From: Streptomyces antibioticus
Lineage (GTDB): Bacteria > Actinomycetota > Actinomycetes > Streptomycetales > Streptomycetaceae
Direction: 5' to 3'
Assembly: GCF_001514065.1 (NCBI RefSeq)
Contig: NZ_KQ948428.1
Location: forward strand, 559,943 to 623,942
Length of the DNA: 64,000 nucleotides
Under the pieces are notes generated by a model, which was given only the letters and a program-made list of their open reading frames with translations, had not been told where the DNA came from and did no database searches. Positions 19,462-29,606 of the stretch are shown piece after piece (positions within the stretch are counted from its first letter, which is position 1; every line of letters starts with the position of its first letter). Both the position numbers and the translations under genes were made by a program.

Positions 19462-22410
19462 ATGAGCCTCACGTACACAGCCGGCTCCCTGGTCGCCGCC
19501 CGGGGCCGGGAATGGGTGGTGCTGCCAGAGAGCGCCTCCGACATGCTGGTGCTGCGCCCTCTGGGCGGAAGCGAGGACGACATCGCGGCCGTCTTCCCCG
19601 CGTTCGAGGACGTACGGCCGGCCGAGTTCGCGGCGCCGAGCCCGACCGACCTGGGCGATCAGCGGGCCGCCGGTCTGCTGCGCACGGCGCTGCGCATCGG
19701 GTTCCGGTCGGGTGCGGGCCCCTTCCGCTCGCTGGCGTCGATCGCGGTGGAGCCCAGGGCGTATCAACTGGTTCCGCTCCTGATGGCGCTGCGGCAGCGC
19801 ACGGTAAGGCTGCTGATCTCGGACGACGTCGGCATCGGCAAGACGGTCGAGGCCGGCCTGATCGCCAAGGAGTTGCTCGCGCAGGGCGAGGCGACCCGGC
19901 TGGCGGTGCTGTGCTCCCCCGCGTTGGCCGAGCAGTGGCAGGGTGAGCTGCGGGAGAAGTTCGGGATCGACGCCGAGCTGGTCCTGGCCTCCACGGTGAC
20001 GCGGCTCGAACGCGGCCTGGAGCTGGGCCAGTCCCTGTTCGACAAGCACCCGTACACGATCATCTCGACGGACTTCATCAAGTCGACCCGGCACCGCGAG
20101 GACTTCGTACGGAACTGCCCCGACCTGGTGATCGTCGACGAGGCCCACAGCTGCGTGGCCGCCGACGACGCCGGGCAGGGCACCGCCTCGTCCTCCTCCA
20201 ACCAGCTCCGATACGAGCTGCTGCGCCGGATCTCCGCCGACGCCGACCGCCACCTGCTGCTGCTGACCGCGACCCCGCACTCCGGCAAGGAGTCCGCCTT
20301 CCGCAACCTGCTCGGCCTGGTGCGGCCGGAGCTCGCGACGGTGAATCTGGAGACCCCGGCGGGGCGGGCGAAGCTCGCCGAGTACTTCGTGGCCCGCAAG
20401 CGCGCCGACGTCCGCACCTACCTCACCAAGGAGGACGGCCTCAGCGACGACTCCCTGGCCGAGCGCACCGCGTTCCCGTCCGACCGGTGGACGAAGGACG
20501 AGCCGTACAAGCTCAGCCCCGCCTACCGGGCCCTGCTCGACGACGCCATCGCCTACGCCAGGGACCGCGTCCAGGCGGCCGGTGAGCAGGGCAAGCGGGA
20601 AGCCAGGATCGCCTGGTGGTCGGTGATCGCGCTGCTGCGCTCGATGGTCTCCTCCCCGGCCGCCGCCGCCCAGACCCTCAAGACCCGCTCGGAGTCCGCC
20701 GCCGCCCGCACCGCGCAGGAGGCGGATGTGCTGGGCGCGCCGGTCGCCGCCGACTCCGCCGAGAACGACCGTCTGGAGGGCATGGACGTCGCTCCAGGCG
20801 CCGCCGAGTCGGAGGAGGCGGGTGCCCGGCTGCTCGAACTCTCCCAGCGCGCCGCTGAGTTGGTCGGCCCGACCGAGGACGCGAAGCTCAAGGCGCTCAC
20901 CAAGCACCTGAAGAGCCTGATCGCCGAGGGCTATCACCCGATCGTCTTCTGCCGTTACATCCCGACCGCCGAGTACCTGGCCACCCAGCTGGAGGGCAAG
21001 CTCGGCAAGAAGACGAAGATCGCCGCGGTGACCGGCACCCTCTCCCCGCAGCAGCGGCTGGAGCGCATCGAGCAACTCGCCGCCGAATCCGCCGAGGAGG
21101 CGGGCGACCCGGCCGTCCGCCGCGTGCTGATCGCCACCGACTGCCTCTCCGAGGGCGTCAACCTCCAGCACTACTTCGACGCCGTCGTCCACTACGACCT
21201 GGCCTGGAACCCGACCCGCCACGACCAGCGCGAGGGCCGCGTCGACCGGTACGGCCAGAGGCGCGACCAGGTCCGGGTCATCACCATGTTCGGCGAGGAC
21301 AACGGCATCGACGGCAAGGTCCTTGAGGTGCTGTTCGCCAAGCACCGGCAGATCAAGAAGGACCTGGGCATCTCGGTCTCCGTCCCCGACGAGACGGCTT
21401 CCGGGGTGACGGACGCCGTGGTCGAGTGGCTGCTGCTGCACGGCCGTCAGGGCAGCCAGGAAAGCCTGTTCGAGCTCGACAGCCACCAGGAGTCCTTCGA
21501 GCGTATCGAGCGCGAGTGGTCCTCGGCCGCCGAGCGGGAGAAGACCTCCCAGTCCAAGTACGCCCAGCGCAGCATCCACCCGGAGGAGGTGGCCCGCGAG
21601 GTCGCCGCCGTACGGGCCGCGCTAGGCGGCGCCGACGAGGTGCGGGACTTCGCCCTGGAGGCACTGCGCGACCTGGACGCGGTGGTCCGCGACCCGCGCG
21701 ACGGCAGCGGCGACTTCACAGCCCAGCCCGGCGGCGCTCCCGCCGGCCTGCGTGACGCGCTCGCCGCCACCCTAGGCGGGCGACTGATCGAGGAGGACCG
21801 GGAGATCCCGTTCCGTACGACACCGGCGGTCGGCCGAGGCGAGGCCGCGCTGGTCCGTACCGACCCGGCGATCGGCGCGATCGCCTCGTACGTCCTGGAC
21901 TCGGCGCTGGACGCGAACACCCCGGGCCCGCGCCCGGCGCGCCGCTGCGGTGTGGTGACGACGGACGCAGTGACCATCCGCACGACCCTCCTGCTCGTCC
22001 GCTACCGCTTCCACCTCACGCTGCCGTCCCGTACCGGCGAGCGGCAACTGGTCGCGGAGGATGCCCGGTTGCTCGCGTACGAGGGGATGCCGTCGCGTGC
22101 CCGCTGGCTGGACGACGAGGCGGCTGCCGCGCTGCTGGCCGCGCGGGCCAGTGCCAACACCCATGAGCAGCTCGCCCGCAACCAGATCGGCCGTGCGCTG
22201 GACGGTCTGCCGGATCTGGCCGGGCATCTCACGGAGTACGGCACGAGCCTCGCTGCCGAACTCGACGCCTCGCACCGCCGGGTCCGCAAGGCGAACGAGG
22301 AGATCGTTCGCGGCCTGAAGGTCGTCCCGCAGGAGCCCGCCGACGTCCTCGGTGTGTACGTCTACCTGCCGCAGCAGCCCACTTCTACTGTGTCCGGAGC
22401 CGAAGCCTGA
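19462..22410 (+). CDS. drmD: SNF2-family helicase, DISARM DrmD-like
   Basis: A 982-residue SNF2/HepA-type DNA translocase: SDDVGIGKTVEAGLIAKEL (Walker A near 125), VIVDEAHS (near 224), TATPHSGK, and the C-terminal motif ATDCLSEGVNLQ...DLAWNPTRHDQREGRVDRYGQ (near 556-600). Length and arrangement match DrmD, the SNF2 helicase of class 1 DISARM, a restriction-like system that blocks phage DNA. ATG 19462 lies 49 bp after the kinase-helicase stop. The stop overlaps the next start by one base (TGATG), showing tight coupling with the DrmMI-like methylase; that pairing is the main support for the DrmD call. Confidence 0.82.
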   Translation: MSLTYTAGSLVAARGREWVVLPESASDMLVLRPLGGSEDDIAAVFPAFEDVRPAEFAAPSPTDLGDQRAAGLLRTALRIGFRSGAGPFRSLASIAVEPRAYQLVPLLMALRQRTVRLLISDDVGIGKTVEAGLIAKELLAQGEATRLAVLCSPALAEQWQGELREKFGIDAELVLASTVTRLERGLELGQSLFDKHPYTIISTDFIKSTRHREDFVRNCPDLVIVDEAHSCVAADDAGQGTASSSSNQLRYELLRRISADADRHLLLLTATPHSGKESAFRNLLGLVRPELATVNLETPAGRAKLAEYFVARKRADVRTYLTKEDGLSDDSLAERTAFPSDRWTKDEPYKLSPAYRALLDDAIAYARDRVQAAGEQGKREARIAWWSVIALLRSMVSSPAAAAQTLKTRSESAAARTAQEADVLGAPVAADSAENDRLEGMDVAPGAAESEEAGARLLELSQRAAELVGPTEDAKLKALTKHLKSLIAEGYHPIVFCRYIPTAEYLATQLEGKLGKKTKIAAVTGTLSPQQRLERIEQLAAESAEEAGDPAVRRVLIATDCLSEGVNLQHYFDAVVHYDLAWNPTRHDQREGRVDRYGQRRDQVRVITMFGEDNGIDGKVLEVLFAKHRQIKKDLGISVSVPDETASGVTDAVVEWLLLHGRQGSQESLFELDSHQESFERIEREWSSAAEREKTSQSKYAQRSIHPEEVAREVAAVRAALGGADEVRDFALEALRDLDAVVRDPRDGSGDFTAQPGGAPAGLRDALAATLGGRLIEEDREIPFRTTPAVGRGEAALVRTDPAIGAIASYVLDSALDANTPGPRPARRCGVVTTDAVTIRTTLLLVRYRFHLTLPSRTGERQLVAEDARLLAYEGMPSRARWLDDEAAAALLAARASANTHEQLARNQIGRALDGLPDLAGHLTEYGTSLAAELDASHRRVRKANEEIVRGLKVVPQEPADVLGVYVYLPQQPTSTVSGAEA

Positions 22411-25400
22411 TGCCCGTCACCGCCACCCGCACCGCCCTGGCCTTCACCGCCGTCACCACGGTCGGCGGGCTGCTCCCCGCCGACATGCTGCTGCGCATCG
22501 CCGAGGCGCGGAACCTGCCGGGCACCAAGTCCGCCGACTACGGCCTGCCCGCGTCGGTCCCGGTACGGGACGAGGCCGAGCGCGCCTGGGAGTATTTGAA
22601 GCCGCTCTGGCGTGACCTGCGCAAGGCCCTGCCCTCGGACCCGAACACCGGGGCGCCTGCCGCCGACCCGACGGGGCAGGCCGGTACCGACTGGCTCGCG
22701 CAGCTCTTCCGGAAGCTGGACTTCGGTGCGCTGACGGAGGTCGACGCGGCGGGTATCCCGGCCGACTCGGAGCCGGAGAAGCGGTTCCCGGTGTCGCACC
22801 GGCATGGTCCGGCGCTCGTCCATCTGATCCCGTGGAACCAGGAGTTGGACAAGCGCCCGGCGGCAGGGCAGGTTCCGGCGCAGTCCATGATTCAGGACTG
22901 CCTGAACCGCACGGAGGCCCACCTGTGGGCGGTCCTCACCAATGGCCGGCGTCTGCGTCTGCTGCGCGACTCGTCGTCTTTCTCTACGGCCGCCTACGTC
23001 GAGTTCGACCTGGAGGCGCTGTTCGACGGTGAGCTGTTCAGCGAGTTCGTGCTGCTGTACAGCCTGCTGCACGCGTCGCGGTTCGCGGTGGCGGAGGGGG
23101 CGGCGCCTTCGGGGTGCTGGCTGGAGAAGTGGCGTACGGAGGCGGTCACTTCGGGGGCGCGAGCCCTGGATCAGCTGCGGCTGGGGGTGCAGAACGCGCT
23201 GACGGTGCTCGGGACCGGGTTCCTTCGGCACCCGGAGAATGTCCGGCTGCGGGAGGACGTAGATCCGAAGGCACTTCGGGATGCGTTGCTGCGGCTGGTC
23301 TACCGGCTGCTGTTCGTGTTCGTCGCGGAGGACCGTGGCGCCCTGCTCGACCCGGACGCTGGCGAGCGGCAGCGGGAGGCGTACGAGCGGTACTTCTCTT
23401 CCGCGCGGTTGCGGGAGCGGGCGCGGCGGCGTCAGGGGACGGCGCATGGTGATCAGTACGAGGCGCTGCGGATCGTTCTTGACGCGCTGGGGGCGGAGGG
23501 GGGTCGGCCGGAGCTGGGGCTGCCTGGGCTTGGCGGGCTGTTCTCCCACAGGGAGGCCGATGCGCCGCTCGATGGGCTGAAGTTGTCCAACGAGTCGTTG
23601 CTCGCGGCGGTTCGGCACCTGGCGCAGGTGCGCGATGTGGGGGCGCGACGGTGGCGGGCCGTCGACTATCGGCATCTGGATGCCGAAGAGTTGGGCTCGG
23701 TGTACGAGTCCCTGCTGGAGCTGGAGCCGAAGCACTCGGCCACGGATCGGTCGTTCGAGTTGATCGAGGTCGCGGGGAACAGCCGTAAAACGACGGGGAG
23801 TTACTACACGCCGTCTTCGCTGATCGAGTGCCTGCTGGATACGACCCTCGACCCGGTGATAGACGATGCGGTCAAGCGCGGCGGGAAGCGTGCTGCTGAG
23901 GCTGGGCGTCCCGATCCGGCGGATGACATCGTGGCCGAGCTGCTTTCACTGACGGTGTGTGACCCTGCTTGTGGGTCGGGGCACTTCCTTGTCGCTTCTG
24001 CTCGGCGTATTGCCAAGCGGGTGGCGTCGGTGCGGGAGCGGAACCCTGAGCCGACGGTCGATGCGATGCGGCATGCGTTGCATGAGGTCGTGGCGCGGTG
24101 CATCTACGGTGTCGACCTGAACCCGATGGCCGTGGAGTTGGCCAAGGTATCCCTGTGGATCGAGGCCATGGAGCCGGGCAAGCCGCTCGGGTTCCTGGAC
24201 GCCCATGTGAAGCAGGGGAACGGCTTGATCGGCGCGACGCCGAAGTTGTTGGCGGACGGGGTTCCGGACGACGCGTTCAAGCCGATCGAGGGGGACGATC
24301 GGAAGTACGCGGCGGGGTTGGTCAAGCGGAACAAGGCTCAGCGGGGCGGGCAGGACGAGCTGCTGTTCGACACGGATGCGTTGCCGGGTAACGAGCGGTA
24401 CGCCGCCGAGTTGGCCGCTATTTCTGCCGCGCCTGCCGATCTTCTGGAGCAGGTTCGGGCGCAGGAGTCTGCCTACCGGGCTTACACGCAGTCGGCCGCG
24501 TATGTGCAGGACTTGCATGCTGCTGACGCATGGTGTGCGGCGTTTGTCTGGCCCAAGCAGGAGGGTGCGCCGGAGGCGCCTACCGATCAGGTGTTTCGGG
24601 CGCTGCGGGGGCGTGACCAGTCTGCGGTGCCGGATGACACGCACGAGTGCATTCTGCGGCTGCGGGATCAGTACAGCTTCTTTCACTGGCACTTGGAGTT
24701 TCCGGAGGTCTTCTCCGTTCCGGAGTCAGGGGTTGGGGTTCAGCGGGGGACGGGGTGGGCCGGGGGGTTCGACGCGGTGGTGGGGAATCCGCCGTGGGAG
24801 CGGGTGAAGCTTCAGGAGCAGGAGTTCTTTGCTCAGAGGGATCCGCGCATCGCCGAGGCCAAGAACGCCGCCGCGCGAAAGCGGCTCATCGTCGAGTTGC
24901 GCAATGATCCCGATGGGGTGCGTCTGTACACCGAGTTCGAGGATGCCAAGCGACGTGCGGAAGGGGAGAGTCACTTCCTGCGGGTCAGTGCGCGGTTCCC
25001 GCTAACGGGGCGCGGTGACATCAACACGTACGCCGTCTTCACGGAGACGGATCGCACGCTGACGGGGTCTCGCGGGCGGACGGGCGTGATTGTGCCGACG
25101 GGGATCGCTACGGATGCGACGACGCAGTTCTTCTTCAAGGATTTGGTCACCAAGGGGCATCTTGTCGCGCTGTACGGCTTCGAGAACGAGGAGAAGGTCT
25201 TCCCCGGTGTTCACCACAGCGTGAACTTCGCCCTGTTCTGCATGGCGGGCTCCGGCTCTCCCGACGAGCCAATCTCCATCGCCTTTAGAGTCCGTCAGGC
25301 AGAGCAGATCTCGGAGCGGTCCTACGCTCTGACGGGCCGAGACATCCAGCTCCTCAACCCGAACACCGGCACGTGCCCTGTCTTCCGCAGCCGCCGTGAC

Positions 25401-26537
25401 GCCGAGGTCACTCTGGGAATCTACCGCCGCATTCCTGTTTTGATCGACAGAGCGAAGGGCTCTGAGGAAAACCCCTGGAACGTCTCCTTCATGACAATGT
25501 TCCACATGGCGAACGACTCTCACCTGTTCCGGCCCGATGCGCAGAACGACGAGACCTTCGACGACCTGATTAAAGCTGGCTGGCGCCTCGATGGCAACGT
25601 ACTAGTGCGTGGCAATGAGCGGCTGCTCCCGCTTTACGAAGCGAAGATGCTTCACCACTACGATCACCGCTTCTCCACGTATGAGAACGCCACCGAGAAG
25701 CAGCTCGCAGTGGGCACCCTTCCCCGATTCACGGTGGAGCAGCATCAGGATGCGGAGGCGGTACCGATGCCCCGCTACTGGATTCCCGAGCAGGACATTT
25801 CCACTGGCAAGTTTGACCAGAACGGCAATGAGCTCAAGACAATGGGCGCGCGGAAGCGCCTGGCGATCAAGGGGTGGGATCGAGAGTGGCTCCTGGGGTG
25901 GCGCAACATTGGTCGCGCCTCGGATGAACGCACCATGATCGTCTCTGCCGCACCTCGTTACAGCTTCCAGAACTCCTTCCACCTTGCTCTTCCTCGTACA
26001 GCGAGCAACGCACCCCTGTTGGGCACAGTCCTGTCCTCCATGGCCTGCGACTACTGCGTTCGGCAAAAGGTTGGCGGAACCAACCTCACGTACAACTATG
26101 TCGAACAGTTCCCCGTGTTGTCTCCGGCTCAAATCTCCCAACACTCAGTCTTCATCACCCCTCGCGTCGTCGAACTGACCTACACCGCAAATGACATGAG
26201 CCCATTCGCCCGCGACCTCGGCGACACCGGCGCCCCCTTCCTCTGGGACCCCAACCGCCGATCCGTAATCCGCGCCGAACTCGACGCCCTCTTCTTCCAC
26301 CTCTACGGCATCACCCGCGACGACACGGCCTACATCCTGGACACCTTCAACGTCACCCGCGACAACGACATCAAGGCCCACGGCGAGTACCGCACCAAGA
26401 ACCTGATCCTCGCCGAGTACGACCGCATGGCCGCCGCCGGCCTCACCCTGGAGAACCCTCTGACCGAGGGCGAGTCCGGCACCTACCGCTCCACCCTCAC
26501 GCCACCCCCCGGCCAGGGCCCCAGGCACCCCGCCTGA
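22410..26537 (+). CDS. drmMI: Large N6-adenine DNA methyltransferase, DISARM DrmMI-like
   Basis: A 1375-residue Eco57I/PglX-type adenine methyltransferase. GSYYTPSSLIECLLD (near 463) begins the core, SAM motif I is DPACGSGHFLV (near 517), YGVDLNPMAVELAK follows, and catalytic motif IV is NPPWERVK (near 792). The C-terminal part resembles target-recognition and specificity regions of single-chain modification enzymes. In class 1 DISARM, DrmMI marks host DNA as self. No endonuclease motif was noticed. The start overlaps the DrmD-like stop by one base. GC content and codon choice vary along the gene; the recognition region (25.2-26.2 kb) is lower in GC, as expected of a variable specificity domain. 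A hairpin follows the stop. Confidence 0.85.
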   Translation: MPVTATRTALAFTAVTTVGGLLPADMLLRIAEARNLPGTKSADYGLPASVPVRDEAERAWEYLKPLWRDLRKALPSDPNTGAPAADPTGQAGTDWLAQLFRKLDFGALTEVDAAGIPADSEPEKRFPVSHRHGPALVHLIPWNQELDKRPAAGQVPAQSMIQDCLNRTEAHLWAVLTNGRRLRLLRDSSSFSTAAYVEFDLEALFDGELFSEFVLLYSLLHASRFAVAEGAAPSGCWLEKWRTEAVTSGARALDQLRLGVQNALTVLGTGFLRHPENVRLREDVDPKALRDALLRLVYRLLFVFVAEDRGALLDPDAGERQREAYERYFSSARLRERARRRQGTAHGDQYEALRIVLDALGAEGGRPELGLPGLGGLFSHREADAPLDGLKLSNESLLAAVRHLAQVRDVGARRWRAVDYRHLDAEELGSVYESLLELEPKHSATDRSFELIEVAGNSRKTTGSYYTPSSLIECLLDTTLDPVIDDAVKRGGKRAAEAGRPDPADDIVAELLSLTVCDPACGSGHFLVASARRIAKRVASVRERNPEPTVDAMRHALHEVVARCIYGVDLNPMAVELAKVSLWIEAMEPGKPLGFLDAHVKQGNGLIGATPKLLADGVPDDAFKPIEGDDRKYAAGLVKRNKAQRGGQDELLFDTDALPGNERYAAELAAISAAPADLLEQVRAQESAYRAYTQSAAYVQDLHAADAWCAAFVWPKQEGAPEAPTDQVFRALRGRDQSAVPDDTHECILRLRDQYSFFHWHLEFPEVFSVPESGVGVQRGTGWAGGFDAVVGNPPWERVKLQEQEFFAQRDPRIAEAKNAAARKRLIVELRNDPDGVRLYTEFEDAKRRAEGESHFLRVSARFPLTGRGDINTYAVFTETDRTLTGSRGRTGVIVPTGIATDATTQFFFKDLVTKGHLVALYGFENEEKVFPGVHHSVNFALFCMAGSGSPDEPISIAFRVRQAEQISERSYALTGRDIQLLNPNTGTCPVFRSRRDAEVTLGIYRRIPVLIDRAKGSEENPWNVSFMTMFHMANDSHLFRPDAQNDETFDDLIKAGWRLDGNVLVRGNERLLPLYEAKMLHHYDHRFSTYENATEKQLAVGTLPRFTVEQHQDAEAVPMPRYWIPEQDISTGKFDQNGNELKTMGARKRLAIKGWDREWLLGWRNIGRASDERTMIVSAAPRYSFQNSFHLALPRTASNAPLLGTVLSSMACDYCVRQKVGGTNLTYNYVEQFPVLSPAQISQHSVFITPRVVELTYTANDMSPFARDLGDTGAPFLWDPNRRSVIRAELDALFFHLYGITRDDTAYILDTFNVTRDNDIKAHGEYRTKNLILAEYDRMAAAGLTLENPLTEGESGTYRSTLTPPPGQGPRHPA

Positions 26538-26562
26538 CAGCACGTCACCCCGTCGAGAAGAT

Positions 26563-26590
26563 GGTCCTGGAACGGGCTCGCTCCAGGACC
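26563..26590 (+). terminator. Hairpin terminator after the methylase operon
   Basis: A 9-bp perfect stem (GGTCCTGGA/TCCAGGACC) with a 10-base loop, 25 bases past the DrmMI-like stop. It separates this operon from the EcsC gene. Confidence 0.65.
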
Positions 26591-26705
26591 TGACCGCCGC
26601 CTGAACCCGTACAACACACTGCAAGCTTCACGCTGCGGCTTCACCCACGCGCCGACGGCCAGCCCATCGTGGCCGCTGCCATCACAGTCGAACCGGAGAA
26701 TCACG

Positions 26706-27722
26706 ATGAGCACGGACGCCGACCACCTCCTCGACGGCATACCCGCGATGAGCAAGTACGACGAGCAGGTATGGGCCACGCTCAACGACCACTGGCAGCG
26801 CCGAAACAACCGCCGCGGCCTGCCGAACTGGGCGAGCACAGCGCTGAGTCGCACAGGCGAGGCCGCCGGAAAGGCCACCAGAAAGGTCGCCGACGCCGTC
26901 CCGGATGCTGTCTCGGAGCCCATGCGGCGCGCGGGCGACGCGGTCGCCGACAAGGCCCTGCGACCGGCGCTCGCGGGCGCTGCGGCATTGCTCGACCTCG
27001 TCAACGAGTCGGCCAGGGAGCTCAACGACCCGAAGAACGTCGAGAAACTCGCCCGCAAACAGGGTCTCGAACTCGAAAGCTTCACCGAACTGCGGAAGCA
27101 GGAACTCAAGTTCTGCGACCGGCTGCTGACCCGCAACACCCTCAAGTGGCGCTTCGCAGGGGCCTTCGAAGGCGGCGCCATGGGCGTCCTGGCGTTGGTC
27201 CCCGTCGCCGGGATCCCTGCCGCGATGACGGCGGACATCCTCGTCGTCCAGGTACTGAGCACGTCGATCGCCTCGCGGATCGCGTACTCCTACGGCTACG
27301 ACGCCAAGGACCCCGACGAGCAGCTGTTCATCCAACGCCTGGTGCGCCGGTCCTTCATGGCGCAGGCAGCTAAGGCCGAGCCCTTGCGTGACACAGCCCG
27401 GGCAGCGCACGCCCTCAAGGGACGCGTCAACTGGTCGCAGAAGCTCCGCCAGGACCATCGCCTCGTGGCCGCCCTGGAAAAGCTGATGCAGCAGCTCGGC
27501 CCGGCCGGCTCCAGGGTGCCGGTACAGAACGTCGCCAAGGTCGTGCCGTTCGTGGGGATTCTCGTCGGTGCGGGCATGAATGCCGCAATCCTCGGCAGGG
27601 TGGCCGCCGACGCCCAGCGGTACTGTCAGACCCGGTTCCTGTGCGAGAAGTACGGCCTGCCGCTACCGGCCGCACTGGCGGTCGACGACGAGGACGACTC
27701 CCCCCAGGCCGACGCCCCGTAA
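26706..27722 (+). CDS. EcsC family membrane-associated protein
   Basis: A 338-residue protein of the EcsC family, whose biochemical role is not well established. The conserved core is the Gly/Ala-rich hydrophobic block (GAFEGGAMGVLALVPVAGIP, near 153-172), the following IASRIAYSYGYDAKDPDEQ and a second hydrophobic segment (VVPFVGILVGAGMNAAILGR, near 280-300). The N-terminal 110 residues are charged and helical. Isolated by a terminator upstream and an own leader of 115 bp, so it seems independent of the DISARM-like operon. Relatives of EcsC occur in defence islands, but a role here is only suggested by position. Confidence 0.7.
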   Translation: MSTDADHLLDGIPAMSKYDEQVWATLNDHWQRRNNRRGLPNWASTALSRTGEAAGKATRKVADAVPDAVSEPMRRAGDAVADKALRPALAGAAALLDLVNESARELNDPKNVEKLARKQGLELESFTELRKQELKFCDRLLTRNTLKWRFAGAFEGGAMGVLALVPVAGIPAAMTADILVVQVLSTSIASRIAYSYGYDAKDPDEQLFIQRLVRRSFMAQAAKAEPLRDTARAAHALKGRVNWSQKLRQDHRLVAALEKLMQQLGPAGSRVPVQNVAKVVPFVGILVGAGMNAAILGRVAADAQRYCQTRFLCEKYGLPLPAALAVDDEDDSPQADAP

Positions 27723-27758
27723 GCGCTGCGGTGGCGCCCAACCAGAGCGCCGCCCCGC

Positions 27759-27944
27759 TCAGGCGTGACCCACGAACCGCACGAACGACCGCCAGCCCTC
27801 ACGGCCGACCAGGAACGCCGAGCGGCTGATGTCCTTGGAGTCCCGTACATGGACGGCCTGTTCGGCGATCGCGACCTCCACACAGTCGTCGCCCGAGCTA
27901 CCGCTATGGCTTGACTTGAACCAGGCGAGTTCCGTCGTGCTCAT
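27759..27944 (-). CDS. DUF397 small protein
   Basis: A 61-residue protein with the DUF397 signature: WFKSSHSGSSGDDCVEVA, a VHVRDSKD segment and a terminal W-x-SFVRFV block. In Streptomyces these are encoded directly after XRE-DUF5753 regulators, as here, with a 4-base ATGA overlap at 27941-27944. They act as small partners of the regulator in developmental control or conflict systems; the biochemical role is uncertain. Confidence 0.85.
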   Translation of the reverse strand: MSTTELAWFKSSHSGSSGDDCVEVAIAEQAVHVRDSKDISRSAFLVGREGWRSFVRFVGHA

Positions 27945-28834
27945 GCCTCTCCTCGCAGTCGCTCCAGCAAGGCCCGGGAATCTTTGGGGTGCAGGGCCTG
28001 CGACCGCAGTGTGTCATAGCGCTGCTGGAGAACTCTCACCTCTTTCGAGTCGCCAATCAGCCGCCCGCTCTCTTGACCCCCCGAGTAGGCGAGTCGACGC
28101 CCTTCGGGAGTCTCCAGCAGACGCAAAGGCCCATCCATGCACGAGTGGTACTCGGCTTCCAGCGGCATGATCTGCAACGTCACGTTGCGAGGCACCGTGT
28201 GCTCCAGAACGTGGTTCAGTTGCTCGCGCCACACCTCGGCGCCGCCCAGCCTCCGCCGTAGGACCGCTTCCTCAACGATGAAGTGGAACGGAACTGTCGG
28301 ACGCTCGTGCAGCATTCGCTGTCGCTCCATCCTGGCCTCGACTTGTGCCTCCAACTGCTCATCCGTCAGCAGCGGGATCCGATTCTCGAAGAGTGCCCGC
28401 GCATAGCGCTCCGACTGCAACAGCCCCGGCACCAGCCTGCACTCGTACGTACACAGACTCACCGCCTCCCGCTCCAACCGCGCCCACCGTCGGAACCAGG
28501 CAGCCAGTCCCGCCTCGCCCCGGGTGAGAAACCGGGCGGCCCTCCGTAGCGCGCCGGTGTTACCGAGGGCCTCCTCCGCCCGCTCCACGAACCCCTCGTC
28601 CGGCATCCGACGCCCCAACTCCACCGACTCAACGGTGTGTTTGGAGTACTGGACGATCGCGGCAAGCCCCTCCCGGCTCAGCCCCGCATGTTCCCGCAAC
28701 GCCTGGACGACCGCCCCGAACGTACGCAAACTGTCGGACGGATGAGGTTCCCGCTCCCACTCCCCCACCGAACCCATCCGGGCCCGAGTCCCCGCAGCCG
28801 CCTCCGCCTCCGTCTCCACCTCGACGATGTCCAT
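27941..28834 (-). CDS. XRE family regulator with DUF5753 domain
   Basis: A 297-residue DNA-binding regulator. A helix-turn-helix occupies about residues 40-95 (LREHAGLSREGLAAIVQYS, VESVELGRRMP), and a DUF5753 sensor-like domain fills the C-terminal two thirds (LVPGLLQSERYARAL, MERQRML, FHFIVEEAVLRR, LQIMPLEA). It overlaps the DUF397 gene by 4 bases and is divergent from an ATPase gene; this trio is a standard Streptomyces module. A start further downstream is possible because the first 30 residues are acidic and poorly conserved in type. Confidence 0.85.
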   Translation of the reverse strand: MDIVEVETEAEAAAGTRARMGSVGEWEREPHPSDSLRTFGAVVQALREHAGLSREGLAAIVQYSKHTVESVELGRRMPDEGFVERAEEALGNTGALRRAARFLTRGEAGLAAWFRRWARLEREAVSLCTYECRLVPGLLQSERYARALFENRIPLLTDEQLEAQVEARMERQRMLHERPTVPFHFIVEEAVLRRRLGGAEVWREQLNHVLEHTVPRNVTLQIMPLEAEYHSCMDGPLRLLETPEGRRLAYSGGQESGRLIGDSKEVRVLQQRYDTLRSQALHPKDSRALLERLRGEA

Positions 28835-28991
28835 CCGCCGCCCCTCTCTCCAGCCCCTCGGGCCCGCACACGATCACCACTCAGCGTGACGTCAGGTGGA
28901 ACGTACTGTCCACCCTGCGTGCCCGTACGCTGACTCCGCGTACGGGGCGCCACGCTCGCAACAGCCCCCACACTCCCGCCACGCTGGCTCC

Positions 28992-29438
28992 ATGAACCAA
29001 CCCCCACCCCAACTCACCACGCCCTCCCTCACCTTCACGCAGCTGCTCTCATCGACCCCGCGCGGCGCGCGCCTCGCCCGGCTGCTCAGCGTGAGCCAAC
29101 TGCGGTCCTGGGGCGCCCCGCACGACCTCACGGAGCGTGCCGAGATCGTCGTCGCGGAGCTCGCCGCGAACGCCGTACTCCACGGGCGCCTGCCCGGTCG
29201 TAGCTTCCGGCTGTCCCTCGTGTTCGACGCCCCGGCCGGCCGCCTCCGCATCGACGTCACCGATGCACGCGGCGACAGAGGCCCGCAGCCCCGCCCCGCG
29301 ACCTCCTCCTCCGACATGGAACTCCACACCAACGGACGCGGCCTCACCCTCGTCGCCGCGATCGCCGACCACTGGGAGACGCTGCCCCACCCACCCAGCG
29401 GCAAGACCGTGCGAGCCGAACTGAGCTGTCCAGCCTGA
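28992..29438 (+). CDS. RsbW-like GHKL ATPase (anti-sigma/regulatory kinase type)
   Basis: A 148-residue stand-alone HATPase_c domain. The N box is IVVAELAANAVLHG, the G1 box VTDARGDRGPQP, and the G2 box TNGRGLTLVAAIADHWE, as in serine kinases of the RsbW/SpoIIAB kind that bind sigma factors or anti-anti-sigma factors. Start ATG 28992 was preferred over the longer frame because conserved sequence begins only near residue 20. It is divergent from the XRE-DUF5753/DUF397 pair, with which such ATPases usually work. Confidence 0.82.
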   Translation: MNQPPPQLTTPSLTFTQLLSSTPRGARLARLLSVSQLRSWGAPHDLTERAEIVVAELAANAVLHGRLPGRSFRLSLVFDAPAGRLRIDVTDARGDRGPQPRPATSSSDMELHTNGRGLTLVAAIADHWETLPHPPSGKTVRAELSCPA

Positions 29439-29606
29439 AAGGGCGCCCGCACAGCCACTTACGGGCGGGTACGTCGGCCGGTGAGCCGTCACACCCGAGG
29501 CCGCACTGCGAAGCCGCACCAAATCGGCCGAGTCGCCCCGGATCGCCCGTCCACCGGCTTTCGCGATCCTCCGACTCGCCATCCGCACGCCTCGTATGCT
29601 CCCCTC

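Noticed and set aside
18757-21579. 940-codon antisense frame across the kinase-helicase and DrmD-like genes
   Set aside because: Shadow of two real genes in high-GC DNA; no start signal or family feature.
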